NCBI RefSeq assembly: GCF_013409595.1
Contig: NZ_JACCBD010000001.1
Span: 372,001-436,000, forward strand
Direction of reading: 5' to 3'
Length of the DNA: 64,000 bases
Source: Leucobacter aridicollis
Lineage (GTDB): Bacteria > Actinomycetota > Actinomycetes > Actinomycetales > Microbacteriaceae
In this document: positions 9,386 through 18,012 of the stretch, piece by piece
Position numbering within the stretch: the first letter of the stretch is position 1
Layout of the letters: the number at the start of each line of letters is the position of its first letter
The notes under the pieces: model-generated
Databases searched by the model: none
The model's input: only the letters and a program-made list of their open reading frames with translations
What the model was told of the DNA's origin: nothing
Program-made: the position numbers and the translations under genes

Positions 9386-10348
9386 ATGAGCGAACAGCAA
9401 GCGCCACAGTCAGCCCCGCAGGGCGTCGATCTCAACGCCGCCCAGACGTTGACCGGTGACCAGCCGGGCAAGAAGAAGCTGTCACTGTTTCTTCGTGTCA
9501 GCATCATCCTGCTGATCGGCCTCACACTCGCCTCAATCTCGCTGCTCTTCATCGGCGACTTCGAGGGACGTTTCGAGCGCATCTTCTCGACATTCGCACT
9601 GTTTGCGGTCTTCGTCGTACTGACGGCGATCGATACGAGCCGCGACCGCGCGAACGAGTGGTACGCGCCGGTCGCCCTCATCGCGAACACGTACATCCTT
9701 GGGCTCCTGCTCGTTGTCATCTGGATGACGCCGTACGATTCGTTCTCCCTGATGTTCCAGATCTTCTGGAAGTCGTTCCTCGTGATCCTCGTCACCCGAC
9801 TCGTGATCCTCTGCTGCGAGCTGCTGCTGCGCACGGGCCGGGAGGACGACGAAGCCGGCAACCGGTTCGCATTCGTCACGAGCGTGCTTGCGGTGCTGTC
9901 GGGCATCCTGTTTACGGCCCCGGTCGGGATCGAGGCGTTCAGCCTCCACGTGCCGGACATGTACTGGAAGATTGCGACCGCTGTCCTGATCCTCACCGCT
10001 CTCGGCCTCTCCGTCACGCTGCTGCTGCGCTGGGCGAACAGCTCTGACGAGCGCACCGCCAGGCGCGAGGCCGACAAGGCCGCGCGCGGTGCTGCGGCGC
10101 TCACGGCGCCGACCGGCGCCGCTGAGCCGGCGGCAAGCGCTCCCGCAGTTCCCGCCGAGGCTCCCGCGCAGGCGGCGCCGCTGCTCCAGCAGGGGTCCGG
10201 CGAAACGCAGACTCCGCAGGACCAGCACGCGCCAGCCGAGGTGCTCCTCCCGTGGCCGACGTTCGCCGACGGCCGGCCGATCCCCGCTCGCCCCGACGGC
10301 CAGCCGGACTTCTCGGTGCCGGGCGCACCGCTCCCGCCCACGTTCTAG
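9386..10348 (+). CDS. Multi-pass membrane protein of unknown function
   Basis: I do not recognise this 320-residue protein. After a 30-residue soluble N-terminus it has about six hydrophobic segments (roughly residues 32-52, 66-84, 95-116, 130-150, 170-190 and 200-222), two of them close together at the start. A hydrophilic tail of about 95 residues rich in Ala, Pro and Gln follows. The ATG at 9386 is preferred to an upstream GTG/ATG because the predicted membrane region and the divergent purL promoter fit it. A CAAACT hexamer lies 6 nt upstream, a weak match to the leaderless pattern seen elsewhere here. It is transcribed divergently from purL and stands alone. Confidence 0.7.
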   Translation: MSEQQAPQSAPQGVDLNAAQTLTGDQPGKKKLSLFLRVSIILLIGLTLASISLLFIGDFEGRFERIFSTFALFAVFVVLTAIDTSRDRANEWYAPVALIANTYILGLLLVVIWMTPYDSFSLMFQIFWKSFLVILVTRLVILCCELLLRTGREDDEAGNRFAFVTSVLAVLSGILFTAPVGIEAFSLHVPDMYWKIATAVLILTALGLSVTLLLRWANSSDERTARREADKAARGAAALTAPTGAAEPAASAPAVPAEAPAQAAPLLQQGSGETQTPQDQHAPAEVLLPWPTFADGRPIPARPDGQPDFSVPGAPLPPTF

Positions 10349-10433
10349 CTGAGCCTCGACGGGGCTCGCGACGGAACCTGTGTTGTCAGGCGCCCGCATC
10401 GGGTGCCTGGCAGTCCGGCGTCGTTCGCGGCCC

Positions 10434-10439
10434 TAGACT
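10434..10439 (+). promoter_or_regulatory. -10 hexamer of leaderless GNAT promoter
   Basis: TAGACT followed by 6 nt and the GTG start at 10446, identical in sequence and spacing to the purL element. Confidence 0.65.
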
Positions 10440-10445
10440 GACTGG

Positions 10446-11474
10446 GTGAATGCTGCAGTAACCCCACGTGTGCGCCCAATCCGGGCAGCTGAATACCCCG
10501 CCGAAGTCGCGCTCCTCGACGCCGCCTACGGGGCTGGCCCCTACGCCGCGGAGCTCGCGGGGGACCCAGAATGGGAGCGCTCGGTGAGCGACGTAGCCGG
10601 GCGAGACGCCGACGGCCGGGTCATTGTGGTTGAGGAGGCAGGCAGGCTGCTCGGAGCCGCCTCGGTACTGCGTCCCGAAAGCTCACACGCGAAGCTCGCG
10701 AGCGCCGGCGAAGCCGAGCTGCGGCTCGTCGCGGTCGCCCCGGAAGCGCAGGGGCGCGGCATCGGGGAGTCGCTCGTGCGGGCAGGTCTGGAAGTCGCGC
10801 TCGGCTGGGGGCGCTCGGCCATGCGGTTGGACACCGGCGTGCGCAATCCCGCGCAGCGGCTGTATGCCCGCCTGGGGTTCGACCACACCGTCGACCTAGA
10901 CGCGCGGCTCGCGGGCACCGGCTATGGTGACTCGCTCACCTTTAAGTACGCGCTGCAGGATCGGTCCGACGTGCGAGTGCGGCTCATTCGCGACGAGGAG
11001 ATCCCCGCGGTGAGCGACCTCGTGCTCGCTGCGTACCGCGACGACTATTCGCATCTCGCGGCCGACTACCTGGCTGACATTGCCGATGTTGCGGCGCGTG
11101 CGGCGACGCACCTCGTCTGGGTGGCGGAAGACACCGCGACGGGGGATCTGCTTGGCACCGTCACCACCCCGCGGTATCGGGAGCAGCTCACCACGGTTTC
11201 TGTGCCTGGGGAGATGGACATCCGGCTGCTCGGCGTCTCGCAGGCGGCCCGCGGGCGAGGGATCGGCGCCCTGCTCATGCAGCACACCCTGCGGCTCGCG
11301 CGGATCCGAGGGGCGAGCCGCCTCGTGCTCGAGACGAGCCAGATGATGGAGGCGGCGTGGCGGTTGTACGAGCGCCTGGAGTTCGCCAGGTTGGGAGAGC
11401 GGGACCGCACGATCACTCTCGCCAGCGGGGACGACCTGCGGCTCATGACGTACGGTTTCGCCCTCACGGCGTAG
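10446..11474 (+). CDS. Tandem-GNAT N-acetyltransferase
   Basis: The 342-residue protein holds two GNAT folds in a row. The first (about 1-160) has acetyl-CoA motif A as VAPEAQGRGIGESLV; the second (about 173-340) has LGVSQAARGRGIGALLM. Each fold also ends with the usual aromatic/Leu motif (RLYARLGF and RLYERLEF). Such proteins acetylate a small-molecule or peptide amine; the substrate cannot be read from sequence. In double-GNAT enzymes such as MshD one half is often degenerate, but here both keep the R/Q-x-x-G-x-G/A loop. The GTG start is set by a TAGACT hexamer 6 nt upstream. It is not obviously part of an operon. Confidence 0.85.
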   Translation: MNAAVTPRVRPIRAAEYPAEVALLDAAYGAGPYAAELAGDPEWERSVSDVAGRDADGRVIVVEEAGRLLGAASVLRPESSHAKLASAGEAELRLVAVAPEAQGRGIGESLVRAGLEVALGWGRSAMRLDTGVRNPAQRLYARLGFDHTVDLDARLAGTGYGDSLTFKYALQDRSDVRVRLIRDEEIPAVSDLVLAAYRDDYSHLAADYLADIADVAARAATHLVWVAEDTATGDLLGTVTTPRYREQLTTVSVPGEMDIRLLGVSQAARGRGIGALLMQHTLRLARIRGASRLVLETSQMMEAAWRLYERLEFARLGERDRTITLASGDDLRLMTYGFALTA

Positions 11475-11545
11475 CGCAAGCGGCCCGCCGGGCGCCGGGG
11501 TGGCGTCACAGATGCCCAGATCAGGATGATAATTTCACCGAACGC

Positions 11546-11575
11546 TTGAACATCAGATGAATTCGAGGTTAGGGT
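11546..11575 (+). promoter_or_regulatory. Promoter of iron-siderophore uptake operon
   Basis: A -35 TTGAAC (11546-11551), an 18-bp spacer and a -10 TAGGGT (11570-11575) precede a leader of about 117 nt. The -10 lies inside the DtxR-type box, as expected for repression by iron. Confidence 0.65.
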
Positions 11576-11582
11576 TACCTAA
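11564..11582 (+). promoter_or_regulatory. DtxR/IdeR-type iron box
   Basis: CGAGGTTAGGGTTACCTAA matches the 19-bp DtxR/IdeR consensus at 15 of 19 positions and overlaps the -10 element. Ferrous-iron-loaded DtxR is expected to block transcription of the siderophore ABC operon. Confidence 0.75.
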
Positions 11583-11584
11583 GT

Positions 11585-11638
11585 GGGTTCCAGTGTTGGG
11601 CACATTCCCGTGCACGGGAATCAACACGGAACCCTTTT
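11585..11638 (+). promoter_or_regulatory. Long leader hairpin followed by T-run (candidate attenuator)
   Basis: The outer arms 11585-11598 (GGGTTCC, bulged A, GTGTTG) and 11622-11634 (CAACACGGAACCC) pair. A 5-nt bulge separates them from a perfect inner palindrome ATTCCCGTGCACGGGAAT at 11604-11621. TTTT follows directly at 11635. The structure begins 2-4 nt after the predicted transcription start, so it looks like an intrinsic terminator in the operon leader. Confidence 0.6.
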
Positions 11639-11639
11639 C

Positions 11640-11655
11640 GCTTCCATCCGGAAGC
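11640..11655 (+). promoter_or_regulatory. Second small leader hairpin
   Basis: GCTTCC-ATCC-GGAAGC is a perfect 6-bp stem just after the larger hairpin and 27 nt before the AAAAGGA ribosome site of the binding-protein gene. Confidence 0.45.
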
Positions 11656-11698
11656 CGGCGCGCCAAACCCGAACCCCCGTCAAAAGGAATTCATTACC

Positions 11699-12709
11699 GT
11701 GACTCTCCGTACCTCTCGCAAGCCGCGCCTGCTCGGGCTCGCTGCAATCGCGGCAAGCGCCGCCCTCGTGCTCTCCGCCTGCAGCTCGTCGCCGTCCGAA
11801 GAGACCGACGCGAAACCCGAAGCCAGCGGCACAGTATCGATCACTGACAACTTCGGCACCGTCGACGTGCCGGTCAACCCCGAGACCGTCGTCGCGCTCG
11901 ACAACCACGTCTTCGAGACGCTCACCGAGTGGAACGTCGACCTCGCGGCAGCGCCCAAGGGCATCATGGGCTCGGTCTGGCCCGGATACACCGACAACGA
12001 CGACGTCGTCGACATCGGATCGCACCGCGAGCCCAACCTTGAGGCGATCGTCGCGGCCCAGCCCGACCTGATCATCGCCGGCTACCGCTTCGGCGACTCC
12101 TACGAGGACATCAAGAAGCAGAACCCGGACTCGGTCGTCATCGACATCGCCCCCCGCGAGGGCGAGGACCTCATGAGCGAGCTCAAGCGCGGCAACACTA
12201 TCCTCGGCCAGATCTTCGATCACGAGGACGAGGCAGAGGCGACCAACGCCAAGCTCGACGACGCGATCGCCGGCGCGAAGGAAGCCTACAACGGCACCGA
12301 CACCGTCATGGCAGTGAACACCTCGGGTGGCAAGATCGGGTACCTTGCTCCCGGCGTCGGCCGCTCGGTCGGACCCGTGTTCGGCGCCCTCGGGCTCGTT
12401 CCCGCGCTCGAGGTTGAGGGCGCATCGAGCGACCACCAGGGCGACGACATCTCGGTCGAGGCGATCGCCGCCTCGAACCCCGAGTGGATCATCGCGCTCG
12501 ACCGCGACGCGTCGTTCGCCCCCGAGGAGCGCGAGGAGGGCTCGGCGCCGGCCGCTGAGCTCATCGCCGGTTCGGAGGCACTGAAGAACGTGCCCGCCGT
12601 CACCAAGGACAACATCATCTACCTCGACGCGAACTTCTACCTCACCGAGGACATCCACGCGTACACCGAACTGTTCGAGCAGATTCAGGCGGCTTTCGCA
12701 GCAGCATGA
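11699..12709 (+). CDS. Iron-siderophore ABC transporter substrate-binding lipoprotein
   Basis: This 336-residue periplasmic-binding-protein-fold protein has a signal peptide and lipobox (LVLSAC, Cys about residue 22), so it is anchored outside the membrane. It starts at GTG with AAAAGGA 10 nt upstream. Features of the FhuD/CeuE/YclQ group include NFGTVDVPVNPETVVALDN and PDLIIAGYRFGDSYEDIKK. The partner order (binding protein, two FecCD permeases, ATPase) matches catecholate/petrobactin-type systems such as YclNOPQ, but the exact ligand is inference. An iron box and hairpin leader precede it. It overlaps the next gene by 4 bp. Confidence 0.88.
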   Translation: MTLRTSRKPRLLGLAAIAASAALVLSACSSSPSEETDAKPEASGTVSITDNFGTVDVPVNPETVVALDNHVFETLTEWNVDLAAAPKGIMGSVWPGYTDNDDVVDIGSHREPNLEAIVAAQPDLIIAGYRFGDSYEDIKKQNPDSVVIDIAPREGEDLMSELKRGNTILGQIFDHEDEAEATNAKLDDAIAGAKEAYNGTDTVMAVNTSGGKIGYLAPGVGRSVGPVFGALGLVPALEVEGASSDHQGDDISVEAIAASNPEWIIALDRDASFAPEEREEGSAPAAELIAGSEALKNVPAVTKDNIIYLDANFYLTEDIHAYTELFEQIQAAFAAA

Positions 12710-13797
12710 ACGTGAACAGCACGCCCACCGACCCCGGTGGTGGAGGAACGCCCGCTCGCGAGAGCGGGCGTTCCCGCGTTCGACCCGTGGGGCCACGGCC
12801 AAGCATCGCGACCGCGCTTCCCGACGCCGGCGATGAGATCGCGCCGGAGAAGCGGGCGAAGATCTGGCCCCTAGCGGTCGCGACGCTCGCCGTTGCGGCC
12901 CTCCTCGCGCTCTCGCTCTTCGTCGGCGTGTACGACATCACGGACGGCGAACTCGGAGCCGAAATGATGTGGATCACGCGAGTCCCGCGGACGGTCGCCC
13001 TCATGCTCGCCGGTGCCGCGATGGCCGCGAGCGGGCTCGTCATGCAGATGCTCACGCAGAACCGCTTCGTCGACGCGACAACATCGGGGACCACCGAATG
13101 GGCGTCGCTCGGCCTCCTCCTCACCGCGATCGTCGCGCCGAGCGTCGGCCTTGTCGGCCGGATGGCTGTTTCGAGCCTGTTCGCGTTCGTCGGCGCGATG
13201 GCCTTCATGCTGATCCTCCGCCGCATCGTCATCCGTTCGACGCTCGTCGTGCCGCTCATCGGCATCATGCTCGGCGCGGTCGTCAGCGCGCTCACCACCT
13301 TCCTAGCCGTGCAGTTCAACCTCCTGCAGATGGTCGGCACCTGGTTCATGGGCAGCTTCACGAGCGTCGTCCGCGGCCGCTACGAGGTGCTCTGGATCGT
13401 CGCGATCGTCACGCTGCTCGTCTTCCTGCTCGCCGACCGGATCACCGTCGCTGGCCTCGGGCGGGAGGTCGCGACGAGCGTTGGCATGCGGTACGAGACG
13501 ATCCTCATCGCGGGCACCGCCCTCGTCGCGGTCGCCGCAGGCGTGACGACCGTCGTCGTCGGTTTCCTCCCCTTCCTCGGCCTCGTCGTCCCGAACGTCG
13601 TCGCCACGCTTCGCGGCGACAACGTCCGCAGCAATCTGCCGTGGGTGTGCCTCGGCGGCATCGCCCTCGTCACGGTCTGCGACATCATCGGCCGCGTCGT
13701 CCGGATGCCGTTTGAGGTGCCGGTGTCCATGGTGCTCGGAATGGTCGGCGCCGTGGTCTTCATCACGATCCTGATGCGGGGGCGGTCGCGTGCGTGA
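12706..13797 (+). CDS. FecCD-family iron-siderophore permease 1
   Basis: This 363-residue inner-membrane permease starts with about 60 soluble residues and continues with about nine hydrophobic helices. Typical FecCD segments are RVPRTVALMLAGAAMAASGLVMQML, here starting near residue 93, and VVGFLPFLGLVVPN near residue 285. It pairs with the next permease to form the import channel driven by the downstream ATPase. The ATG overlaps the binding-protein stop (ATGA). Its end overlaps the second permease by 8 bp. Confidence 0.9.
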   Translation: MNVNSTPTDPGGGGTPARESGRSRVRPVGPRPSIATALPDAGDEIAPEKRAKIWPLAVATLAVAALLALSLFVGVYDITDGELGAEMMWITRVPRTVALMLAGAAMAASGLVMQMLTQNRFVDATTSGTTEWASLGLLLTAIVAPSVGLVGRMAVSSLFAFVGAMAFMLILRRIVIRSTLVVPLIGIMLGAVVSALTTFLAVQFNLLQMVGTWFMGSFTSVVRGRYEVLWIVAIVTLLVFLLADRITVAGLGREVATSVGMRYETILIAGTALVAVAAGVTTVVVGFLPFLGLVVPNVVATLRGDNVRSNLPWVCLGGIALVTVCDIIGRVVRMPFEVPVSMVLGMVGAVVFITILMRGRSRA

Positions 13798-14818
13798 ACC
13801 CATCCAGCTCAGCCCGGCGGGCGAGCTTCCCATCCCACCCGAGCCGACGCTGCCGCGCTGGCGCCAGCTGCTCCCAATCGCGATTGTCTTCGCGGTCGCG
13901 ATCCTCTTGGCGGTCGCGATCCTCACCTACGCGAACCCGGCGCAGCCGGGCAGCGCAGGATTCTGGGTGATCGTCCGCTCGCGCGCGGCATCGCTCGGCA
14001 CGATCGCGCTCGTCGCGGTCTGTCAGGCTGTCGCGACCGTGCTCTTCCACACCGCGACCTCGAACCGGATCCTGACCCCGTCGATCCTCGGCTTCGATGC
14101 CCTCTACGTGCTCACCCAGACCGCGCTCGTTTACGTGTTTGGAACCGCGGCGTCGGGCCTCGAGGGCATTCCGAAGATTCTCGCCCAGAGCGGACTCATG
14201 GTGATCTTCGCAACGGCGCTCTACGGGTGGCTCTTCTCGGGCAAGCGAGCGAACCTGCACCTGCTGCTGCTCGTTGGCGTCGTACTCGGCATCGGGTTCG
14301 GCTCAGTCTCGACCTTCATGCAGCGGATGCTCACGCCGAGCGAGTTCGACGTGCTCAGCGCGCGCCTGTTCGGCAGCATCGGCAACGGCAACATCGAGTA
14401 CCTGCCGTTCGCCGCGACGATCGCCCTCGGAATTCTCGTGTTCGTGTGGCGTCGCCGCAGGGTCTACGACGTCGTCGCGCTCGGGCGCGACGCCGCGGTC
14501 AGTCTCGGCGTGAACTACAGGCGCGAGGTCGTCACGATCCTCGTGCTCGTCGCCGTGCTCATCTCAGTGTCGGTGACGATGGTGGGGCCGATGACGTTCT
14601 ACGGCTTCCTCGTCGCGACGCTCGCGTACCAGTTCGCCCGGAACGACTCGCACGCCGAGATCATCCCGCTCGCGATCGGCATCGGCCTCGTCACCCTCCT
14701 CGGGGCGACCTTCGTGCTCAAGCACATCTTCTCGGCTGGCGGCCTCGTGACCGTGATCATCGAGTTTGCGGGCGGCCTGCTCTTCCTCATCGTCCTGCTC
14801 AGAAAGGGGCTGCGTTGA
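13790..14818 (+). CDS. FecCD-family iron-siderophore permease 2
   Basis: This 342-residue second permease subunit starts at GTG within the end of the first. The membrane span begins near residue 24 after an N-terminal tail rich in Pro. Conserved points are RSRAASLGTIALVAVCQAVATVLF, GFDALYVLTQT and the coupling-region MVGPMTFYGFLVATLAYQ. The C-terminus LRKGLR contains the AGAAAGGGG ribosome site for the ATPase gene, and the stop overlaps its TTG start. Confidence 0.9.
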   Translation: MREPIQLSPAGELPIPPEPTLPRWRQLLPIAIVFAVAILLAVAILTYANPAQPGSAGFWVIVRSRAASLGTIALVAVCQAVATVLFHTATSNRILTPSILGFDALYVLTQTALVYVFGTAASGLEGIPKILAQSGLMVIFATALYGWLFSGKRANLHLLLLVGVVLGIGFGSVSTFMQRMLTPSEFDVLSARLFGSIGNGNIEYLPFAATIALGILVFVWRRRRVYDVVALGRDAAVSLGVNYRREVVTILVLVAVLISVSVTMVGPMTFYGFLVATLAYQFARNDSHAEIIPLAIGIGLVTLLGATFVLKHIFSAGGLVTVIIEFAGGLLFLIVLLRKGLR

Positions 14819-15579
14819 TCCAGCTCACCTCCGTCGGCAAGGAGTACGCCGGCAAGCGCGTGCTCGGCCCCATCGACCTCACGATCGAGCCGGGCGGCAT
14901 TACCGCGCTCATCGGCCCGAACGGTGCCGGCAAATCGACGATGCTCACCATCATCGGCAGGCTCCTTGGCGCCGACGCTGGCACCGTGACCGTCGGCGGG
15001 CTCGACGTGACGCAGGCGAAGCCGAAGGAGCTTGCGAAGGTCGTGTCGATCCTGCGCCAGGAGAACCACTTCATGGCCAGGCTCACCGTGCGCCAGCTCG
15101 TCACATTCGGCAGGTTCCCGCACTCCGCCGGGCGCACGACCGAGGCGGACCGGCGTGCGATCCACGCGGCAATCGCGTTCCTCGACCTCGCCGGGATGGA
15201 GGATCGCTTCATCGACGAGCTCTCGGGCGGCCAGCGGCAGCGCGCGTTCGTCGCGATGGTGCTCGCGCAGGATACGGACTACGTGCTGCTCGACGAGCCG
15301 CTCACGGGCCTCGACATGCGGCACGCGGCCGGCATGATGCGGCAGCTGCGCGCGGCCGCCGACGCTCTCGGGAAGACGATCGTGCTCGTCGTGCATGACG
15401 TGAACTTCGCCTCCGCGTACGCCGACAGAATTATTGCGCTCGCCGACGGGGAGCTCGTCGCGTCGGGCACGCCAGACGAGATCATGACCCCCGAGGTGCT
15501 CGAGCGCGTCTTCGGGACCGAGGTCGAAGTCATCGAGCACGGCGGCCACAAGGTCGCGATCTACTACCGCGTGGAGTGA
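14815..15579 (+). CDS. Iron-siderophore ABC transporter ATPase
   Basis: This 254-residue nucleotide-binding protein has Walker A GPNGAGKST, Q-loop ILRQENHF, signature LSGGQRQRAFVAM, Walker B YVLLDEP and switch VVHDVNF. A TTG start at 14815 is chosen because AGAAAGGGG lies 5-13 nt upstream and it overlaps the permease stop; the frame is open upstream only as a shadow of the permease. It powers uptake through the two FecCD permeases. Confidence 0.92.
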   Translation: MIQLTSVGKEYAGKRVLGPIDLTIEPGGITALIGPNGAGKSTMLTIIGRLLGADAGTVTVGGLDVTQAKPKELAKVVSILRQENHFMARLTVRQLVTFGRFPHSAGRTTEADRRAIHAAIAFLDLAGMEDRFIDELSGGQRQRAFVAMVLAQDTDYVLLDEPLTGLDMRHAAGMMRQLRAAADALGKTIVLVVHDVNFASAYADRIIALADGELVASGTPDEIMTPEVLERVFGTEVEVIEHGGHKVAIYYRVE

Positions 15580-15701
15580 CCTGCGCGGCGCGGGCGAGGG
15601 GCTTGGCCAACCCCGGCTCGCGCCCGGCTCGCGCCCGGCGCCCACCTAGCCACCCCCGGCACGCCAGAGAGCCCCATCTCTGCAAGACACCCCGTACCCG
15701 A

Positions 15702-15757
15702 CGGTAGGTAAGGCAGGAGCTTGCAGCGAACTACCTCGCTCGCGGCCTTGCCTACCG
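15702..15757. repeat. 13-bp inverted repeat with 30-nt loop
   Basis: CGGTAGGTAAGGC (15702-15714) pairs with GCCTTGCCTACCG (15745-15757) with one G-T wobble. It lies between the ABC ATPase gene and the strong terminator. TAGGTAAGGC resembles a DtxR half-site but no gene follows, so it may simply be a transcript-end hairpin. Confidence 0.55.
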
Positions 15758-15776
15758 GAACAAGCGTCAGAAACAG

Positions 15777-15814
15777 CACGGGGCGGGTGGAACCGAAGTT
15801 CCACCCGCCCTGTG
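15777..15814. terminator. Convergent terminator, siderophore operon / purQ
   Basis: A 17-bp stem (one wobble) with core GGGCGGGTGGAAC and a CGAA loop separates the two converging transcripts. It can act in both directions. Confidence 0.85.
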
Positions 15815-15841
15815 CACAGCGGGAGCCCGTGCCGGGTAGCG

Positions 15842-16546
15842 TTAGACGCGCGCCGCGATGGCGTTCAGTGCGCTCTCGAAGAACGCGAGGCCGTCAACGC
15901 CCGAGCGCATCGCCGCCGAGGTATCGGGCCCAAAGCCAGCCTCGATCGCGTGTTCGGGGTGCGGCATGAGGCCGACAACGTTGCCGCGCTCGTTGGTGAG
16001 GCCGGCGATGTCGTTCAGCGAACCGTTCGGGTTGATTCCCGCGTAGCGGAACGCGACGAGGCCGTCGCCCTCGAGCTGCTTCAGCGACTCGTCGCTCGCG
16101 ATGTAGCCGCCGTCGCCGTTCTTCAGGGGAATGACGATCTCCTGGCCCTGTGTGAACGAGCTGGTCCAGGCAGTCGACGCGTTCTCAACGACGAGGCGCT
16201 GATCGCGACGGATGAACTGCTGGTGCGCGTTGCGGATCAGGCCGCCGGGCAGCAGGTGCGCCTCGACGAGCATCTGGAAGCCGTTGCAGATGCCGAGCAC
16301 GGGCATGCCCTTGCCAGCGGCGTCGATGACCTCGGTCATGATCGGGGCGAGAGCCGCGATCGCGCCGGGGCGCAGGTAATCGCCGTAGCTGAAGCCGCCC
16401 GGGAGGATGATCGCGTCAACATCCTGCAGGTCGTGGTCAGCGTGCCAGAGCGCGACGGGCTCGGCGCCGACGAGGCGAACGGCGCGCTGCGCGTCCCGGT
16501 CGTCGAGGGAGCCCGGGAAGGTGATGACACCGATACGGGTCGCCAT
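15842..16546 (-). CDS. purQ: Phosphoribosylformylglycinamidine synthase subunit PurQ (glutaminase)
   Basis: PurQ is the class I glutamine amidotransferase that supplies ammonia to PurL. The 234-residue protein has the nucleophile C87 in [10 protein letters not shown] and the catalytic His/Glu in [23 protein letters not shown] is also typical. Its ATG overlaps the purS stop by 1 bp (TAATG), so the two are co-translated. Confidence 0.95.
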   Translation of the reverse strand: MATRIGVITFPGSLDDRDAQRAVRLVGAEPVALWHADHDLQDVDAIILPGGFSYGDYLRPGAIAALAPIMTEVIDAAGKGMPVLGICNGFQMLVEAHLLPGGLIRNAHQQFIRRDQRLVVENASTAWTSSFTQGQEIVIPLKNGDGGYIASDESLKQLEGDGLVAFRYAGINPNGSLNDIAGLTNERGNVVGLMPHPEHAIEAGFGPDTSAAMRSGVDGLAFFESALNAIAARV

Positions 16547-16812
16547 TAGCGCGCCTCGACTGCGACGCCGTCGACCGAGATCGCGACGACGTCCTCGATG
16601 ACCGAGTTCGAAAGAATCTCGTCTGCCATCTGGCGCACCTCGGCGAGCACGTCTTCGGTGACCTCGCCCTGCACGGTCAGCTCGAAGCGCTTTCCGATGC
16701 GGACGTTCTCAAACTTGCCGTGACCGAGGCGCTCAAGCGCTCCCGTCGTCGCCTTACCCTGGGGGTCGAGGAGTTCGGCCTTGGGCATGACATCAACAAC
16801 AATCGTGGGCAA
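16546..16812 (-). CDS. purS: Phosphoribosylformylglycinamidine synthase subunit PurS
   Basis: PurS is the small dimeric subunit that couples PurL and PurQ. The 88-residue protein begins (M)[20 protein letters not shown], the conserved family start, with TTG as the initiation codon and GGAGG about 8 nt upstream. Conserved [14 protein letters not shown] follows. An internal ATG would remove the first strand, so TTG is preferred. It is divergent from the nitronate monooxygenase gene. Confidence 0.93.
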   Translation of the reverse strand: MPTIVVDVMPKAELLDPQGKATTGALERLGHGKFENVRIGKRFELTVQGEVTEDVLAEVRQMADEILSNSVIEDVVAISVDGVAVEAR

Positions 16813-16928
16813 GGAGTGCCTCCAGGTTCGCGAAATAAACGGGATGCGTACCGGACAAGTCTACCCTGGCAGTACACGGCGCGAATGCCCGCGGCCGTCG
16901 TCTCTCGCGAACCGTTTGGAGGAGTCAC

Positions 16929-17951
16929 GTGACCACCACTTTCCTGCCCAGCGAACACCCGATTGTCGCCGCGCCGATGGCCGGCGGGGCGACCACGGTC
17001 GCGCTCGCGGCTGCTGCGAGCGCGGCCGGCGCGTTCCCGTTCCTCGCGGCGGGGTACAAGACGCCGGAGACGCTGCGCGACGAGATCGCTGCCCTGCGCG
17101 GGCGCACGGGGGAGTTCGGCGTGAACCTGTTCGTGCCCGATGGGTCGGAGCGGAACGCGGAGAGGATCGCCGGCTATGCGCGCGCGATCGCGGGCGAGCT
17201 CAGTGCGTACGATTTGCGGCCCGCGCCGATCCCGGTGAACGACGATGACGCTTGGGGAGCGAAGCTCGCGCTTCTGCGGGAGGATCCCGTCCCCGTCGTC
17301 TCGCTCACGTTCGGGCTGCCGCCAGCGAGTGACATCGCGCTCCTGAAACGGGCGGGCTCGGCGGTCGTCGCGACGGTCACCTCGCCCGCGGAGGCCCGGG
17401 AGGCGGAGGACGCTGGCGTCGATGCGCTCATCGTGCAGGGGCCCGGCGCCGGCGGGCATTCGGCGACGTGGGATCCGGATCGAAGGATCGCCGACGGTTC
17501 GACCGTCGACGCCCTGGCTGCCGTCGCGGCCGCGTCGCGCCTGCCGCTCGTGGCGGCAGGCGGCGTTGATGGGGCTGACGCCGTGCGTGTGCTCCTCGAC
17601 GGCGGGGCGACGGCGGTGGCCGTCGGCACGCTGCTGCTACTCACCGACGAGGCCGGCACCTCGGACACGCATCGGCGCGCGCTCGCCTCCGGGGAGTTCG
17701 ACGAGACCGTCGTGACCCGGGTCTTCACCGGACGCCCGGCGCGCGCGCTCCGCAACGGGTTCATCGACAGGCACGAGCGCGAGGAAGTTACGGCCTACCC
17801 CGAGGTGCACCACCTCACCCGCGAACTGCGAGCGCGGGCCGGCGCCGCGGGCGACACCGACAGGCTGCATCTGTGGGCGGGAACCGGCTATCGCGCGGCG
17901 CGGGCTGAGCCTGTCGCTCGGACCGTCGCGCGCCTCATCGACGGACTGTAG
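16929..17951 (+). CDS. Nitronate monooxygenase / 2-nitropropane dioxygenase family FMN enzyme
   Basis: The 340-residue TIM-barrel flavoprotein resembles nitronate monooxygenases. Visible are APMAGGATTVALAAAASAAGAF near the N-terminus, VQGPGAGGHSATW (residues about 173-185, with the His expected in class I enzymes), LVAAGGVDGADAVR and AVAVGTLLLLTDE forming the FMN phosphate site. It likely oxidises alkyl nitronates such as propionate-3-nitronate for detoxification. The GTG start has a strong GGAGGAG 5-11 nt upstream. It is a single gene. Confidence 0.87.
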   Translation: MTTTFLPSEHPIVAAPMAGGATTVALAAAASAAGAFPFLAAGYKTPETLRDEIAALRGRTGEFGVNLFVPDGSERNAERIAGYARAIAGELSAYDLRPAPIPVNDDDAWGAKLALLREDPVPVVSLTFGLPPASDIALLKRAGSAVVATVTSPAEAREAEDAGVDALIVQGPGAGGHSATWDPDRRIADGSTVDALAAVAAASRLPLVAAGGVDGADAVRVLLDGGATAVAVGTLLLLTDEAGTSDTHRRALASGEFDETVVTRVFTGRPARALRNGFIDRHEREEVTAYPEVHHLTRELRARAGAAGDTDRLHLWAGTGYRAARAEPVARTVARLIDGL

Positions 17952-17984
17952 TCGGCCGCAACGCGCGCGGCTCAGGCCTCTGCG

Positions 17985-18004
17985 CAGCGGCTGGCGCCGC
18001 TGCG
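17985..18004. terminator. Short GC-rich hairpin between convergent genes
   Basis: GCAGCGGC-TGGC-GCCGCTGC is a perfect 8-bp stem, nested inside a looser GGCCGC/GCGGCC pairing from 17954 to 18009. It sits between the converging nitronate monooxygenase and purC genes. Confidence 0.5.
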
Positions 18005-18012
18005 GCCGCCTG

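Noticed and set aside
11475..11545. A tRNA or riboswitch in the spacer before the siderophore operon
   Set aside because: No cloverleaf or known aptamer pattern is visible; the region is explained by the GNAT gene end and the promoter.
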